Shown here: in pieces, positions 7,559 through 14,569 of the stretch
How the letters are laid out: every line of letters begins with the position of its first letter
How positions within the stretch are numbered: position 1 is the first letter of the stretch
Assembly (NCBI GenBank): GCA_903909415.1
Contig: CAIVVS010000173.1
Location: 1-16,134 of the forward strand
From: an uncultured Pseudomonadota bacterium
GTDB lineage: Bacteria > Pseudomonadota > Gammaproteobacteria > Burkholderiales > SG8-39
Length of the DNA stretch: 16,134 nucleotides
Direction of reading: 5' to 3'
The notes under the pieces: model-generated
The model's input: only the letters and a program-made list of their open reading frames with translations
Databases searched by the model: none
Told to the model about the DNA's origin: nothing
Program-made: the position numbers and the translations under genes

Positions 7559-8350
7559 TCAGGCCAGGCGTGGCGCGCCGGGCAGCACCACCTGGTCGCC
7601 GCGCTCCTCGGGCACGCACACCAGGTTGATGCCGGTCTGGTAGACGAGGTAGTTCCAGTCCGACAGCAGGCGCGGCACGCGCCCGCCGTCCTGTCCCAGC
7701 CACTCGACCTGCATCAGCGGCCGGCAGCGCGTGATGGTCGCCTCGCCGCCCAGCAGCACGTCCTCCTCCATCTGCTCCACGTCCAGCTTCACCAGGTCGA
7801 CGCGCGCGAACCCGTAGTCGTCCAGAACCCGCACGTTCACGTGCTCCGGCGGCCTGCCTGCATCGTCCGGCGCCTGCGGGTCGGGCGAGCGCCCGTGCAG
7901 GTTCAGTCCGCCGAAGGACCAGTTGCGCGTGTAGTCCAGCGGCGGCAGCGCGAGCACGCCCGGCTCGCGGCCCAGCGCCATGTGGTGGCCGTGCACGTTG
8001 GTGAGGCTGGCGATCGCCACGTTGCCCATCAGCGCCTGGAACAGCAGTCGCTGCGGCTCGAAGGCGTGCACCGTGCCCTGCGGCCCGACCGCCTCGGCCA
8101 GCACCAGCGTGGTCACGCCGATGTTCGCGCCGATGTCCATCACCACCGCGCCGGGCGCGCAGGCGCGCGCCAGTTGCGCGAGCAGCGACATCTCCTCGGG
8201 CTGGTAGTCGCCGTGCTGCATCAGCTCGTGGCCGACGCCGATGCGTCCCTGCGGCGTGTCCAGCCAGTCGTTGCGGTTGACGATCATGCTGCCGTGCGCG
8301 GTGGGCACCAGCACGTTGAAGCGCGCGCGCGGCGTGATGGCCTGGCTCAT
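7559..8350 (-). CDS. FkbM-family SAM-dependent methyltransferase
   Basis: A 263-residue class I methyltransferase of the FkbM type, a family that methylates hydroxyl groups on glycans, polyketides and other small molecules. The SAM-binding motif I is VMDIGANIGVTT (70-81), followed by HAFEPQ (96-101) and the FkbM signature VDLVKLDVEQMEEDVLLGG (184-202), where an acidic Lys-x-Asp-Val-Glu core is typical. No signal peptide or membrane helix is visible, so the protein should be cytoplasmic. The ATG at 8350 begins MSQAITPRARFNVLVPTAHG; the nearest purine-rich stretch, AAGG, is 10 nt away, so the start is reasonable but not certain. It is alone on its strand, convergent with ruvA and divergent from ruvB. 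No glycan or polyketide genes accompany it, so the acceptor cannot be inferred. Confidence 0.88.
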   Translation of the reverse strand: MSQAITPRARFNVLVPTAHGSMIVNRNDWLDTPQGRIGVGHELMQHGDYQPEEMSLLAQLARACAPGAVVMDIGANIGVTTLVLAEAVGPQGTVHAFEPQRLLFQALMGNVAIASLTNVHGHHMALGREPGVLALPPLDYTRNWSFGGLNLHGRSPDPQAPDDAGRPPEHVNVRVLDDYGFARVDLVKLDVEQMEEDVLLGGEATITRCRPLMQVEWLGQDGGRVPRLLSDWNYLVYQTGINLVCVPEERGDQVVLPGAPRLA

Positions 8351-8498
8351 GCGGGGTGGGCCTTGCGGTTGGTTTGCGGTGGCGTGTCGTTCCGGGCCGG
8401 GCTGCGGGCCGGGTTCCGTAGTATGTTTGAGGCCGTGGCCGCGTGGGGATGGAAAATGCCCGGAAAACACATAAGTGGCTGATAAATAAAGAGATTTT
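8351..8498. promoter_or_regulatory. Intergenic region between the methyltransferase gene and ruvB
   Basis: A 148-bp gap between divergent genes. The ruvB-proximal half (about 8450-8498) is the most AT-rich stretch in the window, including GATAAATAAAGAG just before the start codon, and is the likely ruvB promoter and leader. GATAAA (8481-8486) matches the -10 consensus at four of six positions; no convincing -35 is present. TTGCGGT is repeated at 8363 and 8374. I see no LexA box, although ruvAB is SOS-controlled in E. coli. Confidence 0.35.
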
Positions 8499-9572
8499 GT
8501 GGCTATCGAGACCGACCGCCTGATTTCCGCCGCGCCCGCCTCCACGCATGAGGAGGCCTTCGAGCGCGCGCTGCGACCGAAGTCGCTGGACGAGTACGTC
8601 GGCCAGGAAAAGATCCGCGGCCAGCTGTCCATCTTTGTCGAGGCCGCGCGCGGCCGCAAGGAAGCGCTGGACCACGTGCTGCTGTTCGGACCGCCGGGAC
8701 TGGGCAAGACCACGCTCGCGCACATCGTCGCGCGCGAGATGGGGGTGAACCTGCGCCAGACTTCCGGGCCGGTGCTGGAGCGCCCGGGCGACCTCGCCGC
8801 CATCCTCACCAACCTCGAGCCGAACGACGTGCTGTTCATCGACGAGATCCACCGCCTGTCGCCGGTGGTCGAGGAGATCCTCTACCCTGCGCTGGAGGAC
8901 TACCAGATCGACATCATGATCGGCGAGGGGCCGGCGGCGCGCTCGGTGAAGCTCGACCTGCCGCCGTTCACGCTGGTGGGCGCGACCACGCGCGCCGGCA
9001 TGCTGACCAACCCGCTGCGCGACCGCTTCGGCATCGTCGCGCGCCTGGAGTTCTATACCGACGAGGAATTGAAGCGCATCGTCGACCGCTCGGCCACGCT
9101 GCTGAACGTGGTGGTGTCCGACGAGGGCTCGATGGAGATCGCGCGCCGCTCGCGCGGCACCCCGCGCATCTCCAACCGGCTGCTGCGCCGCGTGCGCGAC
9201 TACGCGCAGGTGCGCGCCGGCGGCGAGGTGACGCGCGAGGTGGCCGACGCCGCGCTCAAGATGCTGGACGTGGACCTGCTCGGCCTGGACATGATGGACA
9301 GGAAGCTGCTGCTGGCGATCCTGGAGAAGTTCGCCGGCGGCCCGGTGGGCCTGGACAACCTGGCCGCTGCCATCGGCGAGGAGTCCGACACCATCGAGGA
9401 CGTGCTCGAGCCCTACCTGATCCAGCAGGGCTACCTGCAGCGCACGCCGCGCGGTCGCATCGCCACGGTCTCGGCCTACCGCCACTTCAACATGGTCAGC
9501 CCCACCGGCGCCCGCCCCCCGGGTGCCGCGCCCGGCGGCGCGCTCTGGGAAGAACCCCCGCCCAACGAGTAG
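8499..9572 (+). CDS. ruvB: Holliday junction branch migration ATPase RuvB
   Basis: A 357-residue AAA+ motor that forms hexameric rings on either side of RuvA and drives branch migration. Walker A is GPPGLGKT (64-71), Walker B LFIDEIH (112-118), sensor 1 GATTRAG (161-167), and the arginine-finger region LRDRFG (173-178). The C-terminal winged helix contains [18 protein letters not shown] and ends with [11 protein letters not shown] short Pro/Gly-rich tail follows. The start codon is a GTG at 8499 with GAG five bases upstream, giving [10 protein letters not shown], the usual family N-terminus. Unlike the common ruvAB layout, it is separated from ruvA by an antisense methyltransferase gene and must use its own promoter. 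Two hairpins immediately after the stop codon end the unit. Confidence 0.98.
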   Translation: MAIETDRLISAAPASTHEEAFERALRPKSLDEYVGQEKIRGQLSIFVEAARGRKEALDHVLLFGPPGLGKTTLAHIVAREMGVNLRQTSGPVLERPGDLAAILTNLEPNDVLFIDEIHRLSPVVEEILYPALEDYQIDIMIGEGPAARSVKLDLPPFTLVGATTRAGMLTNPLRDRFGIVARLEFYTDEELKRIVDRSATLLNVVVSDEGSMEIARRSRGTPRISNRLLRRVRDYAQVRAGGEVTREVADAALKMLDVDLLGLDMMDRKLLLAILEKFAGGPVGLDNLAAAIGEESDTIEDVLEPYLIQQGYLQRTPRGRIATVSAYRHFNMVSPTGARPPGAAPGGALWEEPPPNE

Positions 9573-9583
9573 TGCCGACGGCA

Positions 9584-9606
9584 TGAGCGGGCCACGGGCC
9601 CGCTCA
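9584..9606 (+). terminator. Strong 10-bp hairpin after ruvB
   Basis: TGAGCGGGCC (9584-9593) and GGCCCGCTCA (9597-9606) form a perfect 10-bp stem with a 3-nt loop, 11 bases after the ruvB stop. No T-run follows directly. It probably protects the mRNA end or helps the intrinsic terminator 20 bases downstream. Confidence 0.6.
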
Positions 9607-9624
9607 ACTGTCGTGGGGGATTCC

Positions 9625-9648
9625 AAAAGGGGGCAACGCCCCCTTTTT
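9625..9648 (+). terminator. Intrinsic transcription terminator after ruvB
   Basis: AAAAGGGGGC (9625-9634) and GCCCCCTTTT (9638-9647) pair perfectly across a 3-nt AAC loop, with a T-run at 9644-9648. This is a textbook rho-independent terminator, and the A-run on the left arm makes it potentially bidirectional. It separates ruvB from the following operon that leads into tol-pal. Confidence 0.9.
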
Positions 9649-9727
9649 CGTTCGGACCCTTTTTCCTTTAACCCCGTTTGCGCCATGCCGCCGTTTACAC
9701 CCGGGTATCCCACACCCGGAGCAAACG
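9649..9727 (+). promoter_or_regulatory. Leader expected to hold the promoter of the DUF2330-tol-pal operon
   Basis: After the terminator only 79 bases remain before the DUF2330 start, and the next seven genes are closely packed behind it, so a promoter is expected here. The first part is T-rich (9658-9669). ACACCCGG is repeated at 9697-9704 and 9712-9719, and TTTACA at 9694-9699 resembles a -35, but no -10 is correctly spaced. The ribosome binding site GGAG (9718-9721) is clear. The promoter is inferred from position, not seen. Confidence 0.3.
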
Positions 9728-11197
9728 ATGCGAGCGTCCTTCCCCGGCCTTGCGGCCATCCGTTCCCTGGCGTGCGCGGCCTTGGCCCTGCCCGCCGTCG
9801 CCCAGGCCTTCTGCGGCTTCTACGTGGGCCGCGCCGACGCCGGCCTGTTCAACGACGCAAGCAAGGTGATCATGGCGCGCGCCGGCGAGCGCACCGTGAT
9901 CACCATGCAGAACGACTACGCCGGGCCGCTGCCGGCCTTCGCGATGGTGGTGCCCGTCCCCGAGGTGCCGCGCCGCGAGCAGATCCGCATCGCCGACGCG
10001 CGCGTGTTCGAGCGCATCGACGCCTACTCGGCGCCGCGCCTGGCCGAGTACTTCGATCCCGATCCCTGCGCGGCGCGGCGCGATAACCTGGCCGACCGCG
10101 CGCAGAGCGCGTTGCAGGCGCCGCAGGCGTCCATGGAGATGGCCAGGACCAAGGCCACCGGCGTGGCCGTCGAAGCCGCCTACGCCGTGGGCGAATACGA
10201 CATCGTGATCCTGTCGGCGCAGCAGTCCGACGGGCTGGAGTCCTGGCTGCGCGACAACGGCTACCGCATCCCGGCGGGCGCCGCGCGGGCGCTCGCGCCC
10301 TACGTGCGCCAGGGCATGAAGTTCTTCGTCGCCAAGGTGAACCTGGCCGAGCAGGCCAGGGTCGTCGGGAGCGGCGACGGCGGCTCGCGCCAGCTGCGGC
10401 CGCTGCAGTTTGCTTTCCGCTCGGAGAAGTTCATGCTGCCGATCCGCCTGGGCATGCTGAACGCGCGCGGCCCGCAGGACCTGCTGCTGTGGGTGCTGAC
10501 GCGCCAGGGCCGGGTGGAGGCGAGCAATTACCGCACGCTCAAGCTGCCGGCGAACATGGACCTGCCGGTGGGCGTGCGCGGCGACTTCGCGCGCTTCTAC
10601 AAGGGCTTGTTCGCCGAGCAGGCACGGCGCGAGTCCCACCGCGTGGTGTTCACCGAATACTTCTGGGACATGTCCTGGTGCGATCCCTGTGCCGCCGACC
10701 CGCTGTCGCCCGAGGAACTGCGCGAGGCCGGCGTGTTCTGGCTGGATGGTGTGGCCGAGGACGGCGCTCCCGCGAACCTGGTGCGCCCGCGCCGCGGCCC
10801 GGTGGGCGGCCCCCTTGTTGGTCCCCTCGGTGGCCCCATTGGCGGCGCGCAGCCGGTGATGCTGACCCGCCTGCACCTGCGCTACACGCGCGACACCTTT
10901 CCCGAGGACCTGTCGTTCCAGGAAACCCGCGACCGGCAGAATTACCAGGCGCGCTACGTGCTGCGACATGCCTGGCGCGGCGACCCGGACGCCTGCCCCG
11001 AGGCGCGCCCCTACCTGCGCCAGGTGCGCGAGCGGCGCGAGCGCGAGGCGCAGGCGCTGGCCAACCTCACCGGCTGGGACGTGAACGAGGTGCGCGAGCG
11101 CTACCGCGTGTCGTCGACGCCCAGGGGCCTGGACGAGCGTTCCGTCGACGAGCGGCGCAGGGATGACGGGTTCTGGTCGCGCTGGACCAACCCGTGA
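9728..11197 (+). CDS. Secreted DUF2330-domain protein
   Basis: A 489-residue protein of the DUF2330 family, function unknown. An N-terminal signal peptide with the hydrophobic core LACAALALPAVAQA (about 14-27) is followed by FCGFYVGRADAGLF, the family's typical mature start with a conserved Cys (Cys29). Other family features I recognise are FAMVVPVPEVP (71-81), the long central beta-rich region, and WCDPCAADPLSPEEL (317-331) with a CxxC pair. Residues 357-373 are an unusual insert of four GPxx units (GPVG, GPLV, GPLG, GPIG). The C-terminus is rich in Arg and Glu and probably helical. The ATG at 9728 has GGAG six bases upstream. The gene overlaps the following membrane protein by 4 nt (GTGA) and precedes ybgC-tolQRAB-pal. 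It probably acts in the periplasm beside the membrane protein, which is inference from context. Confidence 0.85.
   Translation: MRASFPGLAAIRSLACAALALPAVAQAFCGFYVGRADAGLFNDASKVIMARAGERTVITMQNDYAGPLPAFAMVVPVPEVPRREQIRIADARVFERIDAYSAPRLAEYFDPDPCAARRDNLADRAQSALQAPQASMEMARTKATGVAVEAAYAVGEYDIVILSAQQSDGLESWLRDNGYRIPAGAARALAPYVRQGMKFFVAKVNLAEQARVVGSGDGGSRQLRPLQFAFRSEKFMLPIRLGMLNARGPQDLLLWVLTRQGRVEASNYRTLKLPANMDLPVGVRGDFARFYKGLFAEQARRESHRVVFTEYFWDMSWCDPCAADPLSPEELREAGVFWLDGVAEDGAPANLVRPRRGPVGGPLVGPLGGPIGGAQPVMLTRLHLRYTRDTFPEDLSFQETRDRQNYQARYVLRHAWRGDPDACPEARPYLRQVRERREREAQALANLTGWDVNEVRERYRVSSTPRGLDERSVDERRRDDGFWSRWTNP
10796..10846 (+). repeat. Four GPxx units encoded inside the DUF2330 gene
   Basis: About 51 bases encode GPVG-GPLV-GPLG-GPIG-G, four 12-nt units of Gly-Pro-x-x with diverged third positions. 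The low-complexity segment sits between the CxxC region and the C-terminal beta/helical part, and is probably an exposed flexible or polyproline-like linker. The third-position differences between units suggest the repeat is not a very recent expansion. Confidence 0.6.
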
Positions 11198-12156
11198 GCG
11201 CCTCGATGCCGGCCCATGCGATGCGCGTGGCGCGCAGTGCGGCGTGCGGCGCGGCGGAGCGGTTGCGTGCGATGGCAGGCCGTCTGCGATCGGGATTGCC
11301 CGCCGATGCGCGGGTGTTCCAGATCCTGTTCCTCGCGTCCCTGCTGTCGGCCGGCGTGCTGCTGCGCGACTTCAGCATCCGCTGGGAGCAGATGGCGCTG
11401 ACCTTCGCCGCGGGCCTGGCCACGCAGCACATGGCGCTGCGTGTGCTGGGCCTGCGTGCGGGCTACCTCTCCGCGATCGTCACTTGCTTCGGCCTGTCCA
11501 TCCTGCTGCGCGCCGACAGCCTGTGGGTGCATCCGCTCGCGGCCTCGCTGGCGATGGCGGCGAAGTTCACGGTCCGCGTGCGCGGCAAGCACGTGTTCAA
11601 CCCGGCCAACCTCGGCGTGATGCTGTCGCTGCTCCTGCTGCCCGGCGCGTGGGTCTCGCCCGGGCAGTGGGGGAACGACCTGGTCGCGGTGGGCTGGTTC
11701 GTCGCGCTGGGTATGGTGGTGAGTTCGCGCGCGCGGCGCTTCGACATCAGCATCGCTTTCCTGCTCGCCTGGGCCGCGCTGCTGGGCGCGCGCGTGCTCT
11801 GGCTGGGCCAGCCGGCGGCGACCTTCCTGCACCAGGTGTCCGGCGGCGCGTTGCTGCTGTTCGCGTTCTTCATGATCTCCGACCCGATGACCACGCCCGA
11901 CCGGCGCGGCGCGCGCATCGCGTTCGCGCTGCTGGTGGCCGCCGTCGCCTTCTGCTGGCAATTCGTGCTGTTCCGCCCGAATGCGCTGGTTTGGGCCCTG
12001 TTTCTCGCCACGCCACTGGTGCCGCTGCTGGACCGGTTCGCGCCCGGGGCGCGCTTTGCCTGGCGCGAGGAGAAACGCCCTTCGCCCACGGTGGATCGGT
12101 CCGGGGTGGGCGGGGGCCTGGGTTACAATCCAGCCTCCATGGAGAACCGATATTGA
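11194..12156 (+). CDS. RnfD/NqrB-like integral membrane protein
   Basis: A 320-residue inner-membrane protein with about eight to ten hydrophobic helices, related to the NQR2/RnfD/RnfE family. GKHVFNPANLGVML (131-144) and FFMISDPMTTPDRRGAR (225-241) match the conserved FNPAN and DP-x-T/S regions of RnfD. I cannot find the S/D-GAT-type motif that carries covalent FMN in RnfD and NqrB, and no other rnf or nqr gene is nearby, so it is unlikely to be a subunit of a standard Rnf pump. The start is the GTG at 11194, overlapping the DUF2330 stop as GTGA; an ATG at 11206 is the alternative. Its stop overlaps the ybgC TTG start as TTGA. It probably works with the DUF2330 protein, but no function is assigned. 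Confidence 0.8.
   Translation: MSASMPAHAMRVARSAACGAAERLRAMAGRLRSGLPADARVFQILFLASLLSAGVLLRDFSIRWEQMALTFAAGLATQHMALRVLGLRAGYLSAIVTCFGLSILLRADSLWVHPLAASLAMAAKFTVRVRGKHVFNPANLGVMLSLLLLPGAWVSPGQWGNDLVAVGWFVALGMVVSSRARRFDISIAFLLAWAALLGARVLWLGQPAATFLHQVSGGALLLFAFFMISDPMTTPDRRGARIAFALLVAAVAFCWQFVLFRPNALVWALFLATPLVPLLDRFAPGARFAWREEKRPSPTVDRSGVGGGLGYNPASMENRY
12124..12129 (+). promoter_or_regulatory. -10-like hexamer before ybgC
   Basis: TACAAT matches the sigma-70 -10 consensus at five of six bases. It lies inside the 3' end of the RnfD-like gene, 23 bases before the ybgC start. A start of transcription near 12136 would leave a short leader carrying the GGAGAA ribosome binding site. No -35 is visible. 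It could give the tol genes a promoter independent of the two accessory genes upstream. Confidence 0.3.
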
Positions 12157-12575
12157 CACGGTCGCAGCCGGCCTTTTCCTGGGATGCCCGCGTGTACTAC
12201 GAGGACACCGATGCGGGTGGCATCGTCTACTACGGCAACTACCTGCGCTTCTTCGAGCGCGCGCGCACCGAGTGGCTGCGCTCGCTGGGCGTGGACCAGC
12301 AGCGGCTCGCCGCCGAGCAGGGCCTGCAGTTCGTGGTGCGGCGTGCGGCGATGGACTTCGTCGCCCCGGCGCGGCTCGATGACCTGCTGCGCGTGGACCT
12401 CGCGGTGACCAGGCTCGCGCGCACCTACGTCGAGCTGGACCAGGAAGCGGTGCGCCCGGCCGGCGGGCGCATTGAACGACTGTGCAGCGCGAAGGTCCAA
12501 GTGGCCTGCGTGCGCCGCGACAGCCTGCGGCCCGCAGCGATACCCGAAACCATCAGGACGAGCATGCAACGATGA
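12153..12575 (+). CDS. ybgC: Tol-Pal system-associated acyl-CoA thioesterase YbgC
   Basis: A 140-residue hot-dog-fold thioesterase that hydrolyses acyl-CoA in the cytoplasm and is encoded with tol-pal across proteobacteria. The active-site Asp20 lies in VYYEDTDAGGIVYYGNYLRFFERARTEWL, which is the family signature. The His that commonly follows VVY is Tyr27 here, as in other betaproteobacterial YbgC proteins I recall. The start is a TTG at 12153, supported by GGAGAA six bases upstream and by the 4-nt TTGA overlap with the preceding stop. No ATG in this frame precedes the active-site region. The stop overlaps the tolQ start as ATGA, so the genes should be translationally coupled. Confidence 0.93.
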   Translation: MTRSQPAFSWDARVYYEDTDAGGIVYYGNYLRFFERARTEWLRSLGVDQQRLAAEQGLQFVVRRAAMDFVAPARLDDLLRVDLAVTRLARTYVELDQEAVRPAGGRIERLCSAKVQVACVRRDSLRPAAIPETIRTSMQR

Positions 12576-13252
12576 ATGTGACCACCGACCTCTCCATCCT
12601 CTCGCTGATCTGGAACGCGAGCATCGTCGTGCAGTTCGTGATGGCGCTGCTGGCGGTGGTGTCCTTCATGTCCTGGTACTTCATCTTCCGCAAGGCGTTC
12701 GCGGTGCGCCAGGCGCGCGCGCAGACCGAGCAGTTCGAGCGCGACTTCTGGAGCGGCTCGGACCTGAACGCGCTCTACCAGAGCGCGGTGAACCACCGGC
12801 ACACCACAGGCCACATGGAGCGCATCTTCGAGGCGGGCTTCCGCGAGTTCATGAAGATCCGCGGCCAGCGCGGCGCCGAACCCGGCGCGATGCTGGATGG
12901 CGCGCGCCGCGCGATGCGCGCGACCTACCAGCGCGAGACCGACCGGCTGGAATCGCACCTGGCGTTCCTGGCCTCGGTCGGCTCGGTCAGCCCGTACGTG
13001 GGCCTGCTCGGCACGGTGTGGGGCATCATGCATGCGTTCCGGGGCCTGGCCAACGTGCAGCAGGCCACGCTCGCGGCGGTGGCCCCCGGCATCGCCGAGG
13101 CGCTGGTGGCCACGGCCATCGGCCTGTTCGCGGCCATTCCCGCGGTGGTCGCCTACAACCGATTCTCGCACGACGTGGACCGGCTCGCGGTGCGCTTCGA
13201 GAGCTTCATGGAAGAGTTCTCGAACATCCTGCAGCGCCAGTCGGCGCGCTGA
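12572..13252 (+). CDS. tolQ: Tol-Pal system inner-membrane protein TolQ
   Basis: A 226-residue inner-membrane subunit of the proton-driven TolQR motor, homologous to ExbB and MotA. Three transmembrane helices are visible: about 16-38, 130-155 and 170-194. A cytoplasmic loop of about 90 residues lies between the first two. The conserved PYVGLLGTVWGIM (141-153) and GIAEALVATAIGLFAAIPAVVAYN (173-196) form the proton-channel helices. Length is typical. The ATG at 12572 overlaps the ybgC stop as ATGA. The best purine-rich stretch (AGGA, 12555-12558) is too far upstream, so expression likely depends on coupling. The tolR start follows the stop by 19 nt. Confidence 0.97.
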   Translation: MNVTTDLSILSLIWNASIVVQFVMALLAVVSFMSWYFIFRKAFAVRQARAQTEQFERDFWSGSDLNALYQSAVNHRHTTGHMERIFEAGFREFMKIRGQRGAEPGAMLDGARRAMRATYQRETDRLESHLAFLASVGSVSPYVGLLGTVWGIMHAFRGLANVQQATLAAVAPGIAEALVATAIGLFAAIPAVVAYNRFSHDVDRLAVRFESFMEEFSNILQRQSAR

Positions 13253-13271
13253 GCCAGGGCGGAACCGCGAC

Positions 13272-13700
13272 ATGGCGCTGCGCCAACGCAAGGTGATGAA
13301 CCAGATCAACGTCGTGCCCTACATCGACGTGATGCTGGTGCTGCTGGTGATCTTCATGGTCACCGCGCCGCTGGCCAACCCGGCCGCGGTGGACCTGCCC
13401 AGCGTGGGCAAGTCCTCGGGGCCGCCGCCCTCGCCCATCGAGGTGGTGATCCGCGCCGACCAGTCGTTGTTGATGCGCGACCGCTCGGCCTCGGGCAAGG
13501 CGGGCGAGGAGCGCCAGATGGCCAATGCGGGCGAACTGGCGGCGCAGGTGCGCGGCCTGCAGGCCAAGCGCGCCGACGCCCCGGTGGTGATCGCCGCGGA
13601 CAAGGACGTGAAGTACGACATCGTGCTGCGCGTGATGGACGAGCTGCGCCGCAACGACGTACAGCGCATCGCGCTGGCGGTCAAGCCGGCAGCGCGCTGA
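13272..13700 (+). CDS. tolR: Tol-Pal system protein TolR
   Basis: A 142-residue inner-membrane protein, homologous to ExbD and MotB, that couples proton flow through TolQ to energisation of TolA. The single transmembrane helix follows MNQINVVPYIDVMLVLLVIF, with the essential proton-carrying Asp at residue 19. The periplasmic domain contains the typical IEVVIRADQSLLMRD and APVVIAADKDVKYDIVLRVM stretches. The ATG at 13272 has AGGGCGGA about 8 nt upstream. The tolA start lies 9 nt after the stop codon. Confidence 0.97.
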   Translation: MALRQRKVMNQINVVPYIDVMLVLLVIFMVTAPLANPAAVDLPSVGKSSGPPPSPIEVVIRADQSLLMRDRSASGKAGEERQMANAGELAAQVRGLQAKRADAPVVIAADKDVKYDIVLRVMDELRRNDVQRIALAVKPAAR

Positions 13701-13709
13701 GCCCGGGCG

Positions 13710-14540
13710 ATGGTGGCCGGTACACTGGACCCGCAGCAGGACCCGACGCACGCGTTCCGGCCGTCGGAGCCGGGCAGCACCGCCTCGGCGGTGCTGGCGG
13801 TCACGGTGCACCTGCTGTTCGCGCTGGTGCTGGTGTTCGGCCTGCGCTGGACCAACCGTCCTCCGGAGAACATCTCGGTGGAGATGTGGGACCAGCCGGT
13901 GTCGCAGAAGGTGGAACCGCAGCCGGTGCAGGAGGTCAAACCCGAGCCCAGGCCGCCCGAGCCTCCGGTGGTACCCAAGGTGGAACCCAAGGTCGAGGCC
14001 AAGCCAGTGCCGCCGCCGCCTCCGGTGCAGAAGGCGCCGGCCAAGGCCGACATCGCGATCGAGCGTGAAAAGAAGGCGCCTCCGAAGGCCAAGCCTGAAG
14101 AACCCAAGGTACAGAACCTGCGCATCGACCTGGACAAGCAGCTGAAGGAACAGCTCGCGCGCGAGATGGGCGCGGTGGTGCGCCCGCAGGCCGCGCCCGC
14201 TTCGCCCACTCCTGCGCCGCCCGCATCCGCACCCGCGCAGGCCGCAGGTGGCGCGACGTCCCGCCAACAGGCGGAATATGTGGACAAGATACGCGCCAAG
14301 ATCAAGGGGAACATCGTGATCCCGCAGGACCTCACCGGCAATCCGGAAGCGGTGTTCTACGTGGTGCAGCTGCCTACCGGCGAGGTGTTGGAGGTGAAGC
14401 TCAACCGGTCGTCGGGCAACCGCGGCTACGACGAGGCGGTCGAGCGGGCCATCCTCAAGTCCTCGCCGCTGCCGCGTCCCGATCGCGGGGACCTGTTCCA
14501 GCGCGAGCTGCGGCTGCGTTTCACGCCGCAGGACAAGTGA
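13710..14540 (+). CDS. tolA: Tol-Pal system protein TolA, short proline-rich version
   Basis: A 276-residue protein that spans the periplasm and links the TolQR motor to TolB and Pal. The N-terminal helix (about 26-46) carries His34, which fits the Ser/His face that contacts TolQR. The middle part is not the long Ala/Lys/Glu helix of E. coli TolA (about 420 residues in total); residues 62-110 are rich in Pro, Val, Glu and Lys, with five prolines in a row at 101-105. A charged helix (about 112-155) and an Ala/Pro stretch follow. The TonB/TolA-like C-terminal domain (about 187-276) contains YVDKIRAKIKGNIVIP and EAVERAILKSSPLPRP. The ATG at 13710 has only GGG close upstream. It is 9 nt behind tolR. 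Confidence 0.95.
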   Translation: MVAGTLDPQQDPTHAFRPSEPGSTASAVLAVTVHLLFALVLVFGLRWTNRPPENISVEMWDQPVSQKVEPQPVQEVKPEPRPPEPPVVPKVEPKVEAKPVPPPPPVQKAPAKADIAIEREKKAPPKAKPEEPKVQNLRIDLDKQLKEQLAREMGAVVRPQAAPASPTPAPPASAPAQAAGGATSRQQAEYVDKIRAKIKGNIVIPQDLTGNPEAVFYVVQLPTGEVLEVKLNRSSGNRGYDEAVERAILKSSPLPRPDRGDLFQRELRLRFTPQDK

Positions 14541-14548
14541 GCGTGGGC

Positions 14549-14554
14549 TAGAAT
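14549..14554 (+). promoter_or_regulatory. -10-like hexamer before tolB
   Basis: TAGAAT matches the -10 consensus at five of six bases and lies in the 29-bp gap between tolA and tolB, 15 nt before the tolB ATG. A transcript from it would start near 14561 with a very short leader and no room for the GAGG at 14557-14560. No -35 is visible. Confidence 0.25.
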
Positions 14555-14569
14555 CCGAGGGTGCACCCA

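Noticed and set aside
7503..9713. A very long open minus-strand frame opposite ruvB
   Set aside because: Its ruvB part is a repetitive His/Arg/Val/Gln-rich translation typical of antisense frames in GC-rich DNA, and ruvB is certain on the plus strand. Only the separate frame 7559-8350 is a real gene here.
9695..10969. Minus-strand open frame opposite the DUF2330 gene
   Set aside because: His/Arg/Gln-rich antisense product; the plus-strand protein has a signal peptide, a ribosome binding site and family motifs.
13720..13725. TACACT near the tolA start as a promoter
   Set aside because: It lies inside the tolA coding sequence, 10 nt after the ATG, and reads as ordinary codons, so it cannot drive the full gene.
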